Positions 9,468 through 19,578 of a DNA stretch of 64,000 bases are shown in pieces. This DNA is from Pedobacter sp. Leaf41 (lineage in GTDB: Bacteria; Bacteroidota; Bacteroidia; Sphingobacteriales; Sphingobacteriaceae). Numbering within the stretch: position 1 is the stretch's first letter; each line of letters begins with the position of its first letter. Location: NCBI RefSeq assembly GCF_001422545.1, contig NZ_LMLE01000001.1, positions 1,485,603 to 1,549,602 of the forward strand. The letters run 5' to 3'. The notes below the pieces were generated by a model. The model worked only from the letters and a program-made list of their open reading frames with translations. It was not told the origin of the DNA and made no database searches. A program made the position numbers and the translations under genes.

Positions 9468-11312
9468 TTAATCTAATGGATCAAATGTTCCACCCGGCCA
9501 ACCAATCGTAGTGGCAATATTAGCACCGAAATTCACAAAATCACTATGAAAAGTATAGAAATAGTGAAATTCAGGAATATTATAAGGCAGATAAGTTGTA
9601 TTTGTAACTGTTACGGTTCTAAAATATCTATTATATGTAGTTCTATCATTCACATTTATGGTTTCTCTGAACATTACGCCGTTTGTGGCCGCTTCTAAGA
9701 TTCCTTTATCTGTTGTTGCACTTAATTGTATTTCCAATTTTGACATGTTGCCTGTTAATAAATGCATCGTGCGTGATCTTCTCAAATCAGCATTGCGTTT
9801 ATTTTCGAAAGCAAATTCGATTTGTCTCTCATTTAAAATTAAAGTCCGCAATTCAGCAGTGCTTCCAGCTAACCCTAAACCATAATCGGCATCGCCAGCC
9901 AAAACACCTGCTCTAACACGAATTTGTCTAACCAAATCTTTTGCACCTGCGATATTTCCTGTTTCATTTAAGCAGTCGGCGTAATTTAACATTACTTCAG
10001 CAAGTCTTAAGTCAATCCAGTCCATCCCACTTCCACCCAATCCATTATTATAAGCTACTGCGCCTGAAGTAAGACCGGGAGTTGTGAAGCGTTTTACATA
10101 TACGCCGTTTCCATTTGATTCGTTAACAGCTGTATTATAAGTCCATTGCTTTCTGGTCGTATTTCCACTTAATGGATAAACGCTTCCATTATAAGCAAAA
10201 GTAGCCTCAAATCTTGGGTCTCTATTCTGCCAGAATAAAACTGGGTCATAAGTATAAGCTGTAGATAAACCTCTTGGTTTACCATCCCGCATTGGATAGG
10301 CGTCAATCATTTTTGTAGTTGGTGTATACAATGAATTGTATGATCCTCCTTCTGAACTTGGTCTATTCCTTACTTCCGCATTATTACCTCTGTTCACCAC
10401 TGTGCTTGAATAAGTTCTTATCAAAATGGCTTCCGTATTAGCTGTTCCTTCTATTCGGAAAATATCAAGGTAGTTTGGCATCAATCTTTTCCCTGCTGCA
10501 AGCGCTAAATCGTACGCTTCCTTATTTGCAGTCAAAGCATCAGTCCATCTGGTCGCCTGATATGGATGTTTGGCATCATTTGTCGGATTAAATTGTGGGC
10601 TAGCCCAGTAAAATAGAACTTTAGCTTTTAAACATGCCGCAATCAGTTTCGTTATTCTACCATCTGTCGAATTGAAACCTTCGAGCATTTGCATTGAGTT
10701 GTTTAAATCCGAAACTATCGCAGCAAAACACTCTTTAGCACTTTTTCTACCGCCCATGTAAACAGAATTTTCTAACTGTTGCTCTAATATCAGTGGTACA
10801 CCCCCATAAACTTTAACCAATTCAAAATAGGTCATTGCCCTTAAGGCATAATATTGACCTAATAAAATACGCTGTCTATCAGGAGCCATAGTTCCTTTTG
10901 GGATATTTGTGATTGCATCGTTACATCTTGCAATATCCCAGTATTTGTTATCACCAGGATTACCACGGTACTGATTACCTGTGAACCGAACATCGTTAAC
11001 TCCTAATACACCTTGTAAACCTAGTGCTGCCCTTGCGTTAGCATCATTGTCCGGAAAGTAGCTTTCGTCACTCGCAAGATGCACACCATAACGATCAGGA
11101 ACTACTTGTAGTGGGAAATATGGCATTACTACATCATAAACCCTATTTAGATGCAACTGAACAGAGCCTTCGTTATCCCAAATCGCTGCATCAATTCCTT
11201 CTGTATCAGGTAAAAGAAAAAATTCATCTTTGTTTACACATGCCGGTAAACATGCTGCCATTGTTAAAATTAGTGCAGCCTTTCTTATGTTGTTTTTAAT
11301 TTGCTTAATCAT
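9468..11312 (-). CDS. SusD/RagB-family outer-membrane lipoprotein (pectin locus)
   Basis: The product from the chosen ATG has 614 residues. It starts with a lipoprotein signal (ACLPAC, then VNKDEF) and shows typical SusD traits: a helical TPR-like scaffold (YYALRAMTYFELVKVYGGVPL), a variable sugar-binding half, and a C-terminal RagB region (LRLAEVMLNYADCLNE, ERQIEFAFENKRNADLRRS). SusD proteins sit as a lid on the SusC porin and bind the oligosaccharide. A longer reading frame would start at a GTG inside the SusC gene; the ATG at 11312, ten bases after the SusC stop codon, puts the signal peptide at the start and was preferred. Confidence 0.93.
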   Translation of the reverse strand: MIKQIKNNIRKAALILTMAACLPACVNKDEFFLLPDTEGIDAAIWDNEGSVQLHLNRVYDVVMPYFPLQVVPDRYGVHLASDESYFPDNDANARAALGLQGVLGVNDVRFTGNQYRGNPGDNKYWDIARCNDAITNIPKGTMAPDRQRILLGQYYALRAMTYFELVKVYGGVPLILEQQLENSVYMGGRKSAKECFAAIVSDLNNSMQMLEGFNSTDGRITKLIAACLKAKVLFYWASPQFNPTNDAKHPYQATRWTDALTANKEAYDLALAAGKRLMPNYLDIFRIEGTANTEAILIRTYSSTVVNRGNNAEVRNRPSSEGGSYNSLYTPTTKMIDAYPMRDGKPRGLSTAYTYDPVLFWQNRDPRFEATFAYNGSVYPLSGNTTRKQWTYNTAVNESNGNGVYVKRFTTPGLTSGAVAYNNGLGGSGMDWIDLRLAEVMLNYADCLNETGNIAGAKDLVRQIRVRAGVLAGDADYGLGLAGSTAELRTLILNERQIEFAFENKRNADLRRSRTMHLLTGNMSKLEIQLSATTDKGILEAATNGVMFRETINVNDRTTYNRYFRTVTVTNTTYLPYNIPEFHYFYTFHSDFVNFGANIATTIGWPGGTFDPLD

Positions 11313-11322
11313 GACTAAAAAA

Positions 11323-14300
11323 TTATAAGTTAACACTTAACCCCAATGAAAGAGTTCTCAAGATTGGATAATCGTAAGCACTTGAAGTGTACGGATCCTT
11401 ATATGGCAAAGGATTTATAATCGTCCAAAGGTTGTTACCTGTTAACAAAATACGTGCTCCTCCTATCCCTAATTTATTTGCAAATGCAGTAGGTGCTTTG
11501 TAACTCAAGGTCATGGTATTAATTCGGATCATAGTTCCGTCTACTGCCCAGAAGTCTGAATTTTTTGTTAAACCTGGATCATCAAAACGAGGGAATTTTC
11601 CGTCCATTGGGTTTTCCGGAGTCCAGCGATCTTGCCATATAGTCAATACATTTCTAGTTGCTGATGGCGCAATCCTTGCTCTACTGTCATAAAAAACTTT
11701 GCCACCAAACCTTGCATTGATATTGGTATTTAGAGAGAAATTCTTATAAGTCAAATTCAATGAAATACCAGTAGATAAGAATGCATTTGTATTATTATAT
11801 AACGGTTTCATATCACTATCTGAAATTACACCGTCGCCATTTGTATCTTCGTAATATAACCATCCGGCCTGCGGAATTACGTCATACAATCTGTAATTAG
11901 GATATTTAGCCATCCATGCATCAACTTCACCCTGTGTTCTAAACATACCCAGTGATTTTAAACCAATATTGCTTGATGAATACACACGTGGATCAGTTCC
12001 AAATTGTGTTTGCCAATCTGGTGCCACATTGTTGATTAACTGACCAGGAGCATATAACGTTTGGGTAACAATAGAATTCCCCCAACCAAAATTCATGCTG
12101 GCACTGAGATTCCAATCTGTTGCTAACTTCGCTCGGTAACCAATACTAAATTCCGATCCCCAGTTGTAGGTCTCTCTATAATTCACAACTGGTGCAGCTG
12201 TACCGAAGTAAAGCGGAAAGAGGTTATTCCCACCGAGATCGAACGCATCGTAATTACGATTTTGGAACACCTCAACACTAAAGTCAAGCTTATTATTAAA
12301 CATGGAAGTTTCTAAACCAATGTTTACTGTTCTTTTCTTTTCCCAGGTAATATCGGGGTTAGCTAACCGAGAACGATTTAAGCTATTTTGATTAGAGGTA
12401 CCATATAAATATCCATTTGTTACGTCGATTTGGAAACGATCTTGCCATAAACGACTACCAACCCTATCATCTCCCGTTATGCCCACGTTAACTTTTAGTT
12501 TAGCGAAATTGATAAATTTTAAAAAGTCAGCATTTTTGAAGAAATCTTCTTGACTAGCTACCCATCCAAGTCCAACATTTGGCGAAACGCCCCAACGGTT
12601 ACCTGTCGCAAAATTTGATGAGGCGTCAATACGGGTAATTACCTCTAATAAGTATTTCTTATCGAAATCATAATTGAAACGTCCAAAGAACGATCGCTTT
12701 GAAACTGCGGTTCTTCCGAAGTTTTGACGAGCTAAACTTGTTGCGTCGAATGCCCAATACTGATCGATATCTGGAATTAGCTGATTAGTATAACGAACAA
12801 CCGATTCTTGAGAATTACTTTCACTTTGCTCTCCACCTACCAATAAGTTAACAGAATGCTTGGCAAAAGATTTGTTATATTGTAAAGTTAAAAAACCCTG
12901 ATAACTATTATTATCTGAAACACCCGGTGTTATATTTGCACTAGCTGCGCTTGTTGGCTCAAAAAATGAAGAGGTTGACGACGTATTAACTAATTGATCT
13001 GTAAACAGTTGTTGATTATTACCACTTCTTACATAATTATATAAACGATATGGGGGAGCATATATGGTTGATCTTGTAGCACCACTAGCTTGCGAAATCT
13101 GGAATTTTGCTGTTAATCCTTTTAAAAACGTTGGTTCATAAGTTATTGCAGCATTAATACGATAACCTTTATTACTGCTTTTATTGTAATAACCTGATTC
13201 AGCAACAGCTTTTGGATTTACCGTACTGTTGTTAGCATTAAAGTTTACATAATTACCATTGATACTTATTGGTACCCATTGCGGAATACTCACAATGCGT
13301 TCAAAAAAAGTATTATCTTGGTCATTAGCATTATGATGAAGTTCCTTTGTATTGTAATCAACATTGAAGTTTACGTCAGCTTTTAAACCAGCAGCCAAAG
13401 TAGCTACTAATCCACTTCTAAAACCATACTTATCAAACTTCATCCCGGCGTAATTTCCACTTTCACTTTGATAGTTTCCGCCAGCAAAAAATGTAATTTT
13501 ATCTCCACCACCAGAAAGACTAACATTATGTCGTTGGGTTGTAGCAGACTGCCAAACCTCATCATACCAACTTTTATAATTTAATGTTTTGATGTATGCT
13601 AAATCCTCAGGTAAAAAAAAACTTGATAAAGGGGCTCTTTGAGTTCGGTATGTATCATTCAGCAATAGAGCGTGATCATATGCAGATAACATTTCAGGAG
13701 TTTGAGCTGCATCAGAAATACCTAGATATCCGTTGTAACTGATGCTCGGCTTGCCAACTTTACCCCTTTTAGTAGTTACTAACACAACACCTTTAGCACC
13801 TGATGCACCATAAATGGATGCTGAAGCATCTTTTAGGAAGGTTAAATTTTCCACCATCGATGGGTCAATGTTATCAAAGGCATCTCTTGTTACAGTTATC
13901 CCATCAACTACATAAAGTGGTTCATCTGTCGCACCATTTAATCGTGCTTGCTCAGATACAGTCGAATTCCTAATGTTTAATGTGATTGGAGCACCAGGCC
14001 TACCTGATACCTGCCCTACACCAACGCCAGCAATTCTGTTTCTTAAGGCTCCGGCAAGATTAGGAGCAGGAATATCCTGAATTTCTGCTCCTGTAATAGT
14101 AGCTACAGAACCTAAAACTTCAGATTTTTTCTTAACACCGTAACCTACAACAACCACATCATCTAATGCAGTATTATCTTCAACAAAGTTAACGGTGACG
14201 CTAGTTTTTCCGGCTAATGGAACTACTTGTCTTACATAGCCTATGAAAGAAAAAACCAAAGCATCAGTTGCTGGGTCGGCGATTAATGCAAATTCGCCCC

Positions 14301-14484
14301 TATCGTTCGTGCTAACATTATTTGTTTTCCCACGTATGCCTACAGTCACTCCGGGTACGGGTTGCCCGTCCTTTTTATCAACAACCTTACCAGTAATTTG
14401 TCGCTGCTGTGCAAACAACGAAGTACTGATAATTGTCATGAGTGCTAATACCCAAGATAATTTGCGTAAAAATTTTAAGTTCAT
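11323..14484 (-). CDS. SusC-family TonB-dependent outer-membrane transporter (pectin locus)
   Basis: The 1053-residue protein has a signal peptide ending near SLFAQ, then a carboxypeptidase-regulatory-like domain (ITGKVVDKKDGQPVPGVTV) and a TonB-box-like DDVVVVGYG. The plug follows (YVVDGITVTRD, LKDASASIYGASGAKGVVLV), then about 850 residues of beta-barrel ending in NL. There is no STN domain, so it is not an obvious anti-sigma partner. SusC imports oligosaccharides through the outer membrane using TonB energy, with SusD as lid. It is the first gene of its operon; TAACCAAA lies 8 bases upstream of the ATG. Confidence 0.95.
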   Translation of the reverse strand: MNLKFLRKLSWVLALMTIISTSLFAQQRQITGKVVDKKDGQPVPGVTVGIRGKTNNVSTNDRGEFALIADPATDALVFSFIGYVRQVVPLAGKTSVTVNFVEDNTALDDVVVVGYGVKKKSEVLGSVATITGAEIQDIPAPNLAGALRNRIAGVGVGQVSGRPGAPITLNIRNSTVSEQARLNGATDEPLYVVDGITVTRDAFDNIDPSMVENLTFLKDASASIYGASGAKGVVLVTTKRGKVGKPSISYNGYLGISDAAQTPEMLSAYDHALLLNDTYRTQRAPLSSFFLPEDLAYIKTLNYKSWYDEVWQSATTQRHNVSLSGGGDKITFFAGGNYQSESGNYAGMKFDKYGFRSGLVATLAAGLKADVNFNVDYNTKELHHNANDQDNTFFERIVSIPQWVPISINGNYVNFNANNSTVNPKAVAESGYYNKSSNKGYRINAAITYEPTFLKGLTAKFQISQASGATRSTIYAPPYRLYNYVRSGNNQQLFTDQLVNTSSTSSFFEPTSAASANITPGVSDNNSYQGFLTLQYNKSFAKHSVNLLVGGEQSESNSQESVVRYTNQLIPDIDQYWAFDATSLARQNFGRTAVSKRSFFGRFNYDFDKKYLLEVITRIDASSNFATGNRWGVSPNVGLGWVASQEDFFKNADFLKFINFAKLKVNVGITGDDRVGSRLWQDRFQIDVTNGYLYGTSNQNSLNRSRLANPDITWEKKRTVNIGLETSMFNNKLDFSVEVFQNRNYDAFDLGGNNLFPLYFGTAAPVVNYRETYNWGSEFSIGYRAKLATDWNLSASMNFGWGNSIVTQTLYAPGQLINNVAPDWQTQFGTDPRVYSSSNIGLKSLGMFRTQGEVDAWMAKYPNYRLYDVIPQAGWLYYEDTNGDGVISDSDMKPLYNNTNAFLSTGISLNLTYKNFSLNTNINARFGGKVFYDSRARIAPSATRNVLTIWQDRWTPENPMDGKFPRFDDPGLTKNSDFWAVDGTMIRINTMTLSYKAPTAFANKLGIGGARILLTGNNLWTIINPLPYKDPYTSSAYDYPILRTLSLGLSVNL

Positions 14485-14744
14485 ATTTATTATTTGGTTA
14501 GTTTTTAATACTAATTACATTCAATTGAGGGTTGAACAAGCTGGCTTGTATCAAATTTATTTTGTTAAATATGTTTATGTGAAGCAAATTTTATTTTGAC
14601 TTTACAGCTTAATTAATGTTAGTTTTCTGGTTGAAAAATGGGTGGCTTGCTTAAATTTTGAAGTTCCTTATTGCTTGTTAGTTAGATAAAGGAATTAGGT
14701 TGCTGCTTTTTTACAAAGTAACCTGATCAAATTTTAACTAAGAT

Positions 14745-14962
14745 GGCTCATATCTCTTTGATTCTGTTAATGTTTGTTTTGGTTAGAAAGTATAATCAAA
14801 CTATTAAAAAAAGCTTAATTATAAAGTCTTGATAAAATTTTAAGCTTGTTATTGTATTATATTATCAATAAAACAAAACAAGCAATAGTTACCGTTATTA
14901 CAATTTTTAATTAGGTTACAATATAGAAATAATATTCATATATAAATGAAATATTCTTAAAT
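14745..14962 (-). promoter_or_regulatory. Upstream region of the SusC operon, blocks shared with the pectate lyase promoter
   Basis: TGGCTCAT (14745-14752), TTTTGGTTAGAAAGTAT (14778-14794), AGCAATAG (14881-14888), CATATATAAATG (14937-14948) and ATTCTTAAAT (14953-14962) match the five blocks found at 8156-8374, in the same order. The second block lies about 295 bases from the SusC start, against about 100 bases in the lyase case, so the SusC leader is longer. A further TAACCAAA copy is beside the SusC ATG. The whole 535-base gap holds no gene. Confidence 0.6.
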
Positions 14963-14979
14963 AAAAAATGTTAAAAAAT

Positions 14980-15015
14980 TTTGGCTGCTTTTTAACCGTT
15001 AAAAAAGCGGCCAAA
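14980..15015 (-). terminator. Terminator after the DUF3826 gene
   Basis: On the minus strand TTTGGCCGC and GCAGCCAAA pair, with T5/A5 stretches extending the stem towards a short loop, and ATTTTTT follows. It starts 5 bases after the DUF3826 stop codon and ends the isomerase-DUF3826 unit. Confidence 0.75.
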
Positions 15016-15019
15016 TAAA

Positions 15020-15688
15020 TTAATTTCCTTGGGCTTTGGCTTTACGTCTTTTCTCCCACTCAATACCTTCCTTTTTCAAATCGTAACCAGCAGCAGAAAG
15101 ATAATTATTAATTCTTCCTTTATATTTCCCAAACCAAGCATGCTTTTTATCCGATGATTCTGCATCCATTGCATATTCACGGGCCTCAGTGAGCCAAACC
15201 AAAATTTGTTTTTTCTGATCCTCAGTTAGCGTCAAAATCTCTTCCTGGTAAGCTTTATAAGTAATTGGCAAAACGTTGTAAGTCATTCCATTTTTTACCA
15301 AATCAATTTGATCCTGGCTTAAATGAGCAGAAAGCTTGCTGATATATTTATTATGAAGTTTGGCCAACGATTCCATCACCCCTCTATTTTGCTTAACCAA
15401 AGCAGAATCTCTTTCCACCTTATTACCTTCCAGTTTGCTTTTAATTTCCTTTGCTTTTAAATCTCTAACAGCATAAATATCATTTAGATTGCTGTATTGA
15501 TCTCTGATAATATTCCTAACCTTTTCCGCTTTTTTCGCATCTGCAATTCCCAGATTTGCCACAATTTTATCAGCACGTTCGGTAATTGATTTTACGTACT
15601 TCGTTTTTTCCTCAGGAGTCATTTTTTGAGCAAAAGTTGTTGCTACAGTAGAAAAAGTTAATAGCAAAGCTAATATTGATAATTTCAT
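15020..15688 (-). CDS. Secreted DUF3826-family protein
   Basis: The product has 222 residues with a signal peptide ending at TTFAQ. The mature part is mostly charged helix (for example KYVKSITERADKIVANLG and KDLKAKEIKSKL-like stretches) and ends in a basic tail. It matches the general form of DUF3826 proteins, which recur in pectin and rhamnogalacturonan utilization loci but have no assigned activity that I know of. It follows the isomerase-fold gene by 17 bases, so the two are co-transcribed. A helical periplasmic protein without a catalytic signature could act as a binding or chaperone partner; that is speculation. Confidence 0.65.
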   Translation of the reverse strand: MKLSILALLLTFSTVATTFAQKMTPEEKTKYVKSITERADKIVANLGIADAKKAEKVRNIIRDQYSNLNDIYAVRDLKAKEIKSKLEGNKVERDSALVKQNRGVMESLAKLHNKYISKLSAHLSQDQIDLVKNGMTYNVLPITYKAYQEEILTLTEDQKKQILVWLTEAREYAMDAESSDKKHAWFGKYKGRINNYLSAAGYDLKKEGIEWEKRRKAKAQGN

Positions 15689-15705
15689 GTTTGAGTATAT
15701 TTAAA

Positions 15706-17337
15706 TTAAATTCTATTTTTTGATAAGTTGACATCACCACAAAAGTGCACTTTTAAACCCAATTCGTCCAAAGCTGCAGCTTTTATTCTACAAGCTTCAT
15801 GCGCATTGGCTTCATCATTTGTGTAAACCACCTGAATGTGGTTCGCCTGATGCCTGGCCATTAACTGATCGCGACTTACACCTTTTAATATAGCATGCAT
15901 AATTGGCCACTCTGGTGTGGTTCCATTCCACCTTCTTTCGGTTTCTTCTTTCGGCAGGGCGACCACTTCTCCCACGCCTAAATCGCAATGTAATTCATTA
16001 TCCTTCACATATACCCTACTCCAAACGATAAAGCCAGGTTTACTTATTCCTTTTAAAGACCCACCGCCCAAGCGAAAGTACATTGCCGGTTGCCGATCGC
16101 TACTGGCGCCAGCATAACCATCAATAAAGTGTGCCGGTGGAGCAGCACCCGAAATTAAAAATAACCAGACAAAACCATCAACGTCGCCACCTTTGTAATA
16201 TTCTCCCCAACGGATATCATGTAAAGTGGTTTCACCAGACATCCCTAGTTCGTTCCAAAGTTGATAAGTTACCAAAGCATCTAAACCAGCACATTCATCA
16301 ACTTCGTTAAAATGTGGCAATGCGTTTTGAGGATAAAGTTCCTCCCCTGACTTTGAATAAACCGGAGGGCGCTCCTGGTTATTGAGTAATCCCTCCACCA
16401 AATCGCTGGCAACGGTTAAATCTTTTAAACCCTGTTGATATTGGATTCCAATGGTGTCGCAACTAAAATCATCAGCAATGCGCAAGGCTGCAATATACAT
16501 TTTGCACTGCTCCAGTGTTTGTTTGCGGGTAAGTTGGGTCACTTCATCTGTTCCCCAATTAAATGTCATTCCTTTTTTGAGCAACCATTGAAGAACCTCT
16601 TCAGCCTCATTCTCTGTAATTTCCAACATCGCTGCGTAAAGTGCCGATTGACTCAATCGTTCCTTAAAGAAACCTGTTTTATGGAGCAGCTCATCAGGGA
16701 TGATGGCATTGTACATTCCCATGCAGCCTTCATCGAAAACACCCATTATAACCTTGCTCTCTTTTAACGAATGGGCAAATGTTCTTCCTGTTTTTTCGTC
16801 TTCTGCCGGTATTTTGTTTAGCGCTAAGCTTTTAACATGACTTTGATCGTAAGTGATTTTACCGGTTGAAATCCATTCTTGTAAAGCATCGATAAAAAAT
16901 TCATCGGTAAAATTTTCGCTCCACAAAGTGCTGTAAGAAACGCCCGCTTTGGTTAAGCACCCATTTAAATTGAGCATTCCTACTAAACCAGGCCATTGCC
17001 CACTCCAGTTGGCTACCGTTAATATCGGACCTTTATGCGTAATTAAACCTGCAAGAACGTGATGAGAATATTGCCAAACACTTTCTGCTACTATTAAAGG
17101 TTGGTTTGGATCAATATTTCTAAAAATATCCATACCCATTCTTTGCGAGTCGATAAAACCGTGTTTTTTCTCTGAATTATATTGATGAGCTCTTTTGACT
17201 TTCCCACCTAATTTTTCAATGGCAACAGTTAAATCATTCTCCATTGCAACTTGCGCCGGCCAGCAATTTTGATTTGCTGAAAGTCGTAAATCTCCGCTAG
17301 AAACAAGCAAAATTTCTCCTTGATAACCTTCTCTCAT
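15706..17337 (-). CDS. L-fucose/L-arabinose isomerase-fold protein, cytoplasmic
   Basis: The 543-residue protein has no signal peptide. It resembles the fucose/arabinose isomerase superfamily, with an N-terminal Rossmann-like part (LLVSSGDLRLS, PILTVANWSGQWPG), a central part with acidic and His residues (GVFDEGCMGMYNA, FNWGTDEVTQL) and a C-terminal beta-barrel part (GGGSLKGISKPGFIVWSR). Such enzymes use a metal to turn aldoses into ketoses. It is too divergent to be named fucI or araA, and a keto-aldose isomerase acting on an unusual pectin sugar is a reasonable guess. It is divergent from the AraC regulator across a 228-base gap, with TAACCAAA about 50 bases upstream of the ATG, and is followed by the DUF3826 gene. 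Confidence 0.6.
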   Translation of the reverse strand: MREGYQGEILLVSSGDLRLSANQNCWPAQVAMENDLTVAIEKLGGKVKRAHQYNSEKKHGFIDSQRMGMDIFRNIDPNQPLIVAESVWQYSHHVLAGLITHKGPILTVANWSGQWPGLVGMLNLNGCLTKAGVSYSTLWSENFTDEFFIDALQEWISTGKITYDQSHVKSLALNKIPAEDEKTGRTFAHSLKESKVIMGVFDEGCMGMYNAIIPDELLHKTGFFKERLSQSALYAAMLEITENEAEEVLQWLLKKGMTFNWGTDEVTQLTRKQTLEQCKMYIAALRIADDFSCDTIGIQYQQGLKDLTVASDLVEGLLNNQERPPVYSKSGEELYPQNALPHFNEVDECAGLDALVTYQLWNELGMSGETTLHDIRWGEYYKGGDVDGFVWLFLISGAAPPAHFIDGYAGASSDRQPAMYFRLGGGSLKGISKPGFIVWSRVYVKDNELHCDLGVGEVVALPKEETERRWNGTTPEWPIMHAILKGVSRDQLMARHQANHIQVVYTNDEANAHEACRIKAAALDELGLKVHFCGDVNLSKNRI

Positions 17338-17565
17338 AATTTATTAATGAACAAAAAATTTATAGAAAAATAATTTGTCAGCTTATATTTTGGTTAAACC
17401 TTATTGGGCTATATACAAAACTCAACAATAGAAAACGTTATTTAATAATCGTTTTTATCAAATTAATATAGGATGTTACCATAAAACTTACTAACTTTAA
17501 GTCAATTAGCAGCACGATTAAATAATAACGATATTTAATCTTAACCAAATATTAGTTCAATAAAT

Positions 17566-18435
17566 ATGAAACCTCACTTTCATAAAGTTCCTGTTACGCT
17601 TCAAAGTTCATTTAGTATCCGTCATGATATTAAACCTGATTTTGGAAATATTTGGCACTATCATCCAGAACTGGAATTGCATTATGTAATGAAAGGAGAA
17701 GGTGTTCGGTTTATTGGCGATAACATCAGTAATTTTGAGCCGGATGAGTTGATTCTCCTGGGCGAAAACTTACCTCACACCTGGCGCTGTAAGGATGAGT
17801 ACTTCCAAAATAACCGGGAGCTTAACACCGAAGCGATGGTAATTCATTTTTTGCCCGATTGCCTGGGAAAATATATGCTCAATTTACCCGAAGCCTATTT
17901 ATTGCCAAAGCTATTTGAAAAAGCAAAAAGTGGAATGGTTATTAATGGAACTGCAAAAGAAAAGTTGGTTAAGCTAATGCGTTCTGCTATTGATGCGACA
18001 AATTTAGACCGCATTATTATTCTGTTATCTATACTGAAAACATTGGCCGAAACTGACGAGTATTCGACCATCGTGACGAGCAAAAATACTTTTTATCAAT
18101 CGAACGAATCAGAGACTTTGCGCATTAATAAAATCTGTAATTACACTTTAAGCAACTATAAAAAGGACATTACACTTGAAGAGGTAGCTAATTTGAGCAA
18201 TTTAAGCGTTACCTCCTTTTGCCGTTATTTTAAGTTGATGACCAAAAAGACTTTCTATGATTTCCTGATTGAGATAAGGGTAAGCCACGCCTGCAGGTTT
18301 CTAATAGAAAATAAGCTCCCTACTGAAATGATCTGTTTTGATTGCGGTTTTAACAACGTTTCAAACTTTTACCGGCATTTTAAGAAAGTTACCGGGATGA
18401 CGCCCTTAGATTATAAACGAAAGTATTTGAATTAG
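17566..18435 (+). CDS. AraC-family transcriptional regulator with cupin sensor domain
   Basis: The 289-residue protein has an N-terminal cupin domain (about residues 20-100, with WHYHPELELHYVMKGEG) that usually binds a sugar or sugar acid. Its C-terminal double helix-turn-helix AraC domain starts around residue 185 (ITLEEVANLSNLSVTSFCRYF) and ends with NNVSNFYRHFKKVTGMTP. It is transcribed away from the isomerase-DUF3826 unit, so it most likely controls that unit and perhaps the neighbouring symporter and aldolase. A TAACCAAA copy at 17542-17549 precedes the ATG by 16 bases. Confidence 0.9.
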   Translation: MKPHFHKVPVTLQSSFSIRHDIKPDFGNIWHYHPELELHYVMKGEGVRFIGDNISNFEPDELILLGENLPHTWRCKDEYFQNNRELNTEAMVIHFLPDCLGKYMLNLPEAYLLPKLFEKAKSGMVINGTAKEKLVKLMRSAIDATNLDRIIILLSILKTLAETDEYSTIVTSKNTFYQSNESETLRINKICNYTLSNYKKDITLEEVANLSNLSVTSFCRYFKLMTKKTFYDFLIEIRVSHACRFLIENKLPTEMICFDCGFNNVSNFYRHFKKVTGMTPLDYKRKYLN

Positions 18436-18595
18436 CATCATAATATCTGGGCCACAGATCCGAATATTGATTAAGAATAATTAATTATGATTTTGCAACT
18501 CGCCTGATACGAAATCACAAAAAATCGTTCAATTTGTAATACTGAAGTGCAGAGATTTAAAATTATTGATTATCATCTTAGAATCTGCGGCCAAA

Positions 18596-19528
18596 CTAAA
18601 TAAATACCTGAATATTTAAATCCGTTCTTAAAGCAGTGTAATCGTCATATAATTTCTCTACCTCCTTAACAATGGTCGGTGTAAATGACCCTACATTTCT
18701 CCTCGTAAATGTTGAGATATTTAACCCTCGTTTTTGAAGAAAATATTTCGAAACTATTGGATAAACATTGTGCATTACATCCATGTTATCGATTAAAAAT
18801 TGTTGAACAGCATTTACTTCTTCTACCAGACTCTCATCATTATAGTGGTCGCAAAGCCATACGATTAACTCCGGAAAATAATTGCCCTGAATGCAGGATA
18901 AACCAGACGTCCCCGCCTTTAAAGATTCTACCGCATGCACAATATACGCATCGTATAAACCAAAAGCGTTGCCTTGTGTTAGCCTAAGTTTTTCTTTAAT
19001 CTGTGTTAAATCCAGACAGGTATCTTTGTGGTAGATTACTCTTCCTGTCGATACAAAATCCGCCAACTGTTCAGGTTTCAAAACTCTTTTGTAAGGCACA
19101 GGACATTCATAAAAGCCGATGGGAATTTTGCCAGTTTGATTCAGCAAGTCATAAACCCGATCATTAAAAACAGCGTCGCTCTCCTGCTCGTCTGCCAACA
19201 AACCTGTGATGGCAATTACAGCTTCAACGCCTAAATCACTCACTTCTTTAACAAAATCTGCTTGCTTAGTAATTGTACCGCCAAAGGTTCCGGTAGCCAC
19301 CACCGGTACCGAACCATTTACTACTTTTATTACATGTTTAATGGCTTGGATACGTTCCTTTTCAGTTAATTCAAACATTTCACTCGAAAGGCAATTAGCA
19401 AATAAGCCAGAAGAACCCGCTTGCAAATAGATTTCGGTTAATTGTGTTAGGGCAGGATAATCTACTTCGCCGTTACTTAAAAAAGGTGTAAGCATTACTG
19501 GGATAAACCCTTTTTGTGCATTTTCCAT
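18596..19528 (-). CDS. Dihydrodipicolinate synthase/N-acetylneuraminate lyase-family aldolase
   Basis: The 310-residue protein is a cytoplasmic TIM barrel of the class I DHDPS superfamily. Tyr140 in GFYECPVPY and the Schiff-base lysine Lys168 in VIYHKD are in the expected places. The GTFGG turn replaces the usual GTGSN-like string, and the TPF element is present at the start. Members cleave or form 2-keto-3-deoxy acids with pyruvate, or dehydrate sugar acids. The gene follows the symporter by 50 bases, suggesting that the imported compound is a sugar acid or amino sugar acid fed to this enzyme. It is unlikely to be the lysine-biosynthesis dapA because of context. The substrate is unknown. Confidence 0.75.
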   Translation of the reverse strand: MENAQKGFIPVMLTPFLSNGEVDYPALTQLTEIYLQAGSSGLFANCLSSEMFELTEKERIQAIKHVIKVVNGSVPVVATGTFGGTITKQADFVKEVSDLGVEAVIAITGLLADEQESDAVFNDRVYDLLNQTGKIPIGFYECPVPYKRVLKPEQLADFVSTGRVIYHKDTCLDLTQIKEKLRLTQGNAFGLYDAYIVHAVESLKAGTSGLSCIQGNYFPELIVWLCDHYNDESLVEEVNAVQQFLIDNMDVMHNVYPIVSKYFLQKRGLNISTFTRRNVGSFTPTIVKEVEKLYDDYTALRTDLNIQVFI

Positions 19529-19578
19529 TTTATATTGATGTGGGATTTAATATGATAATTTGTGCAAATCCAGTGATG

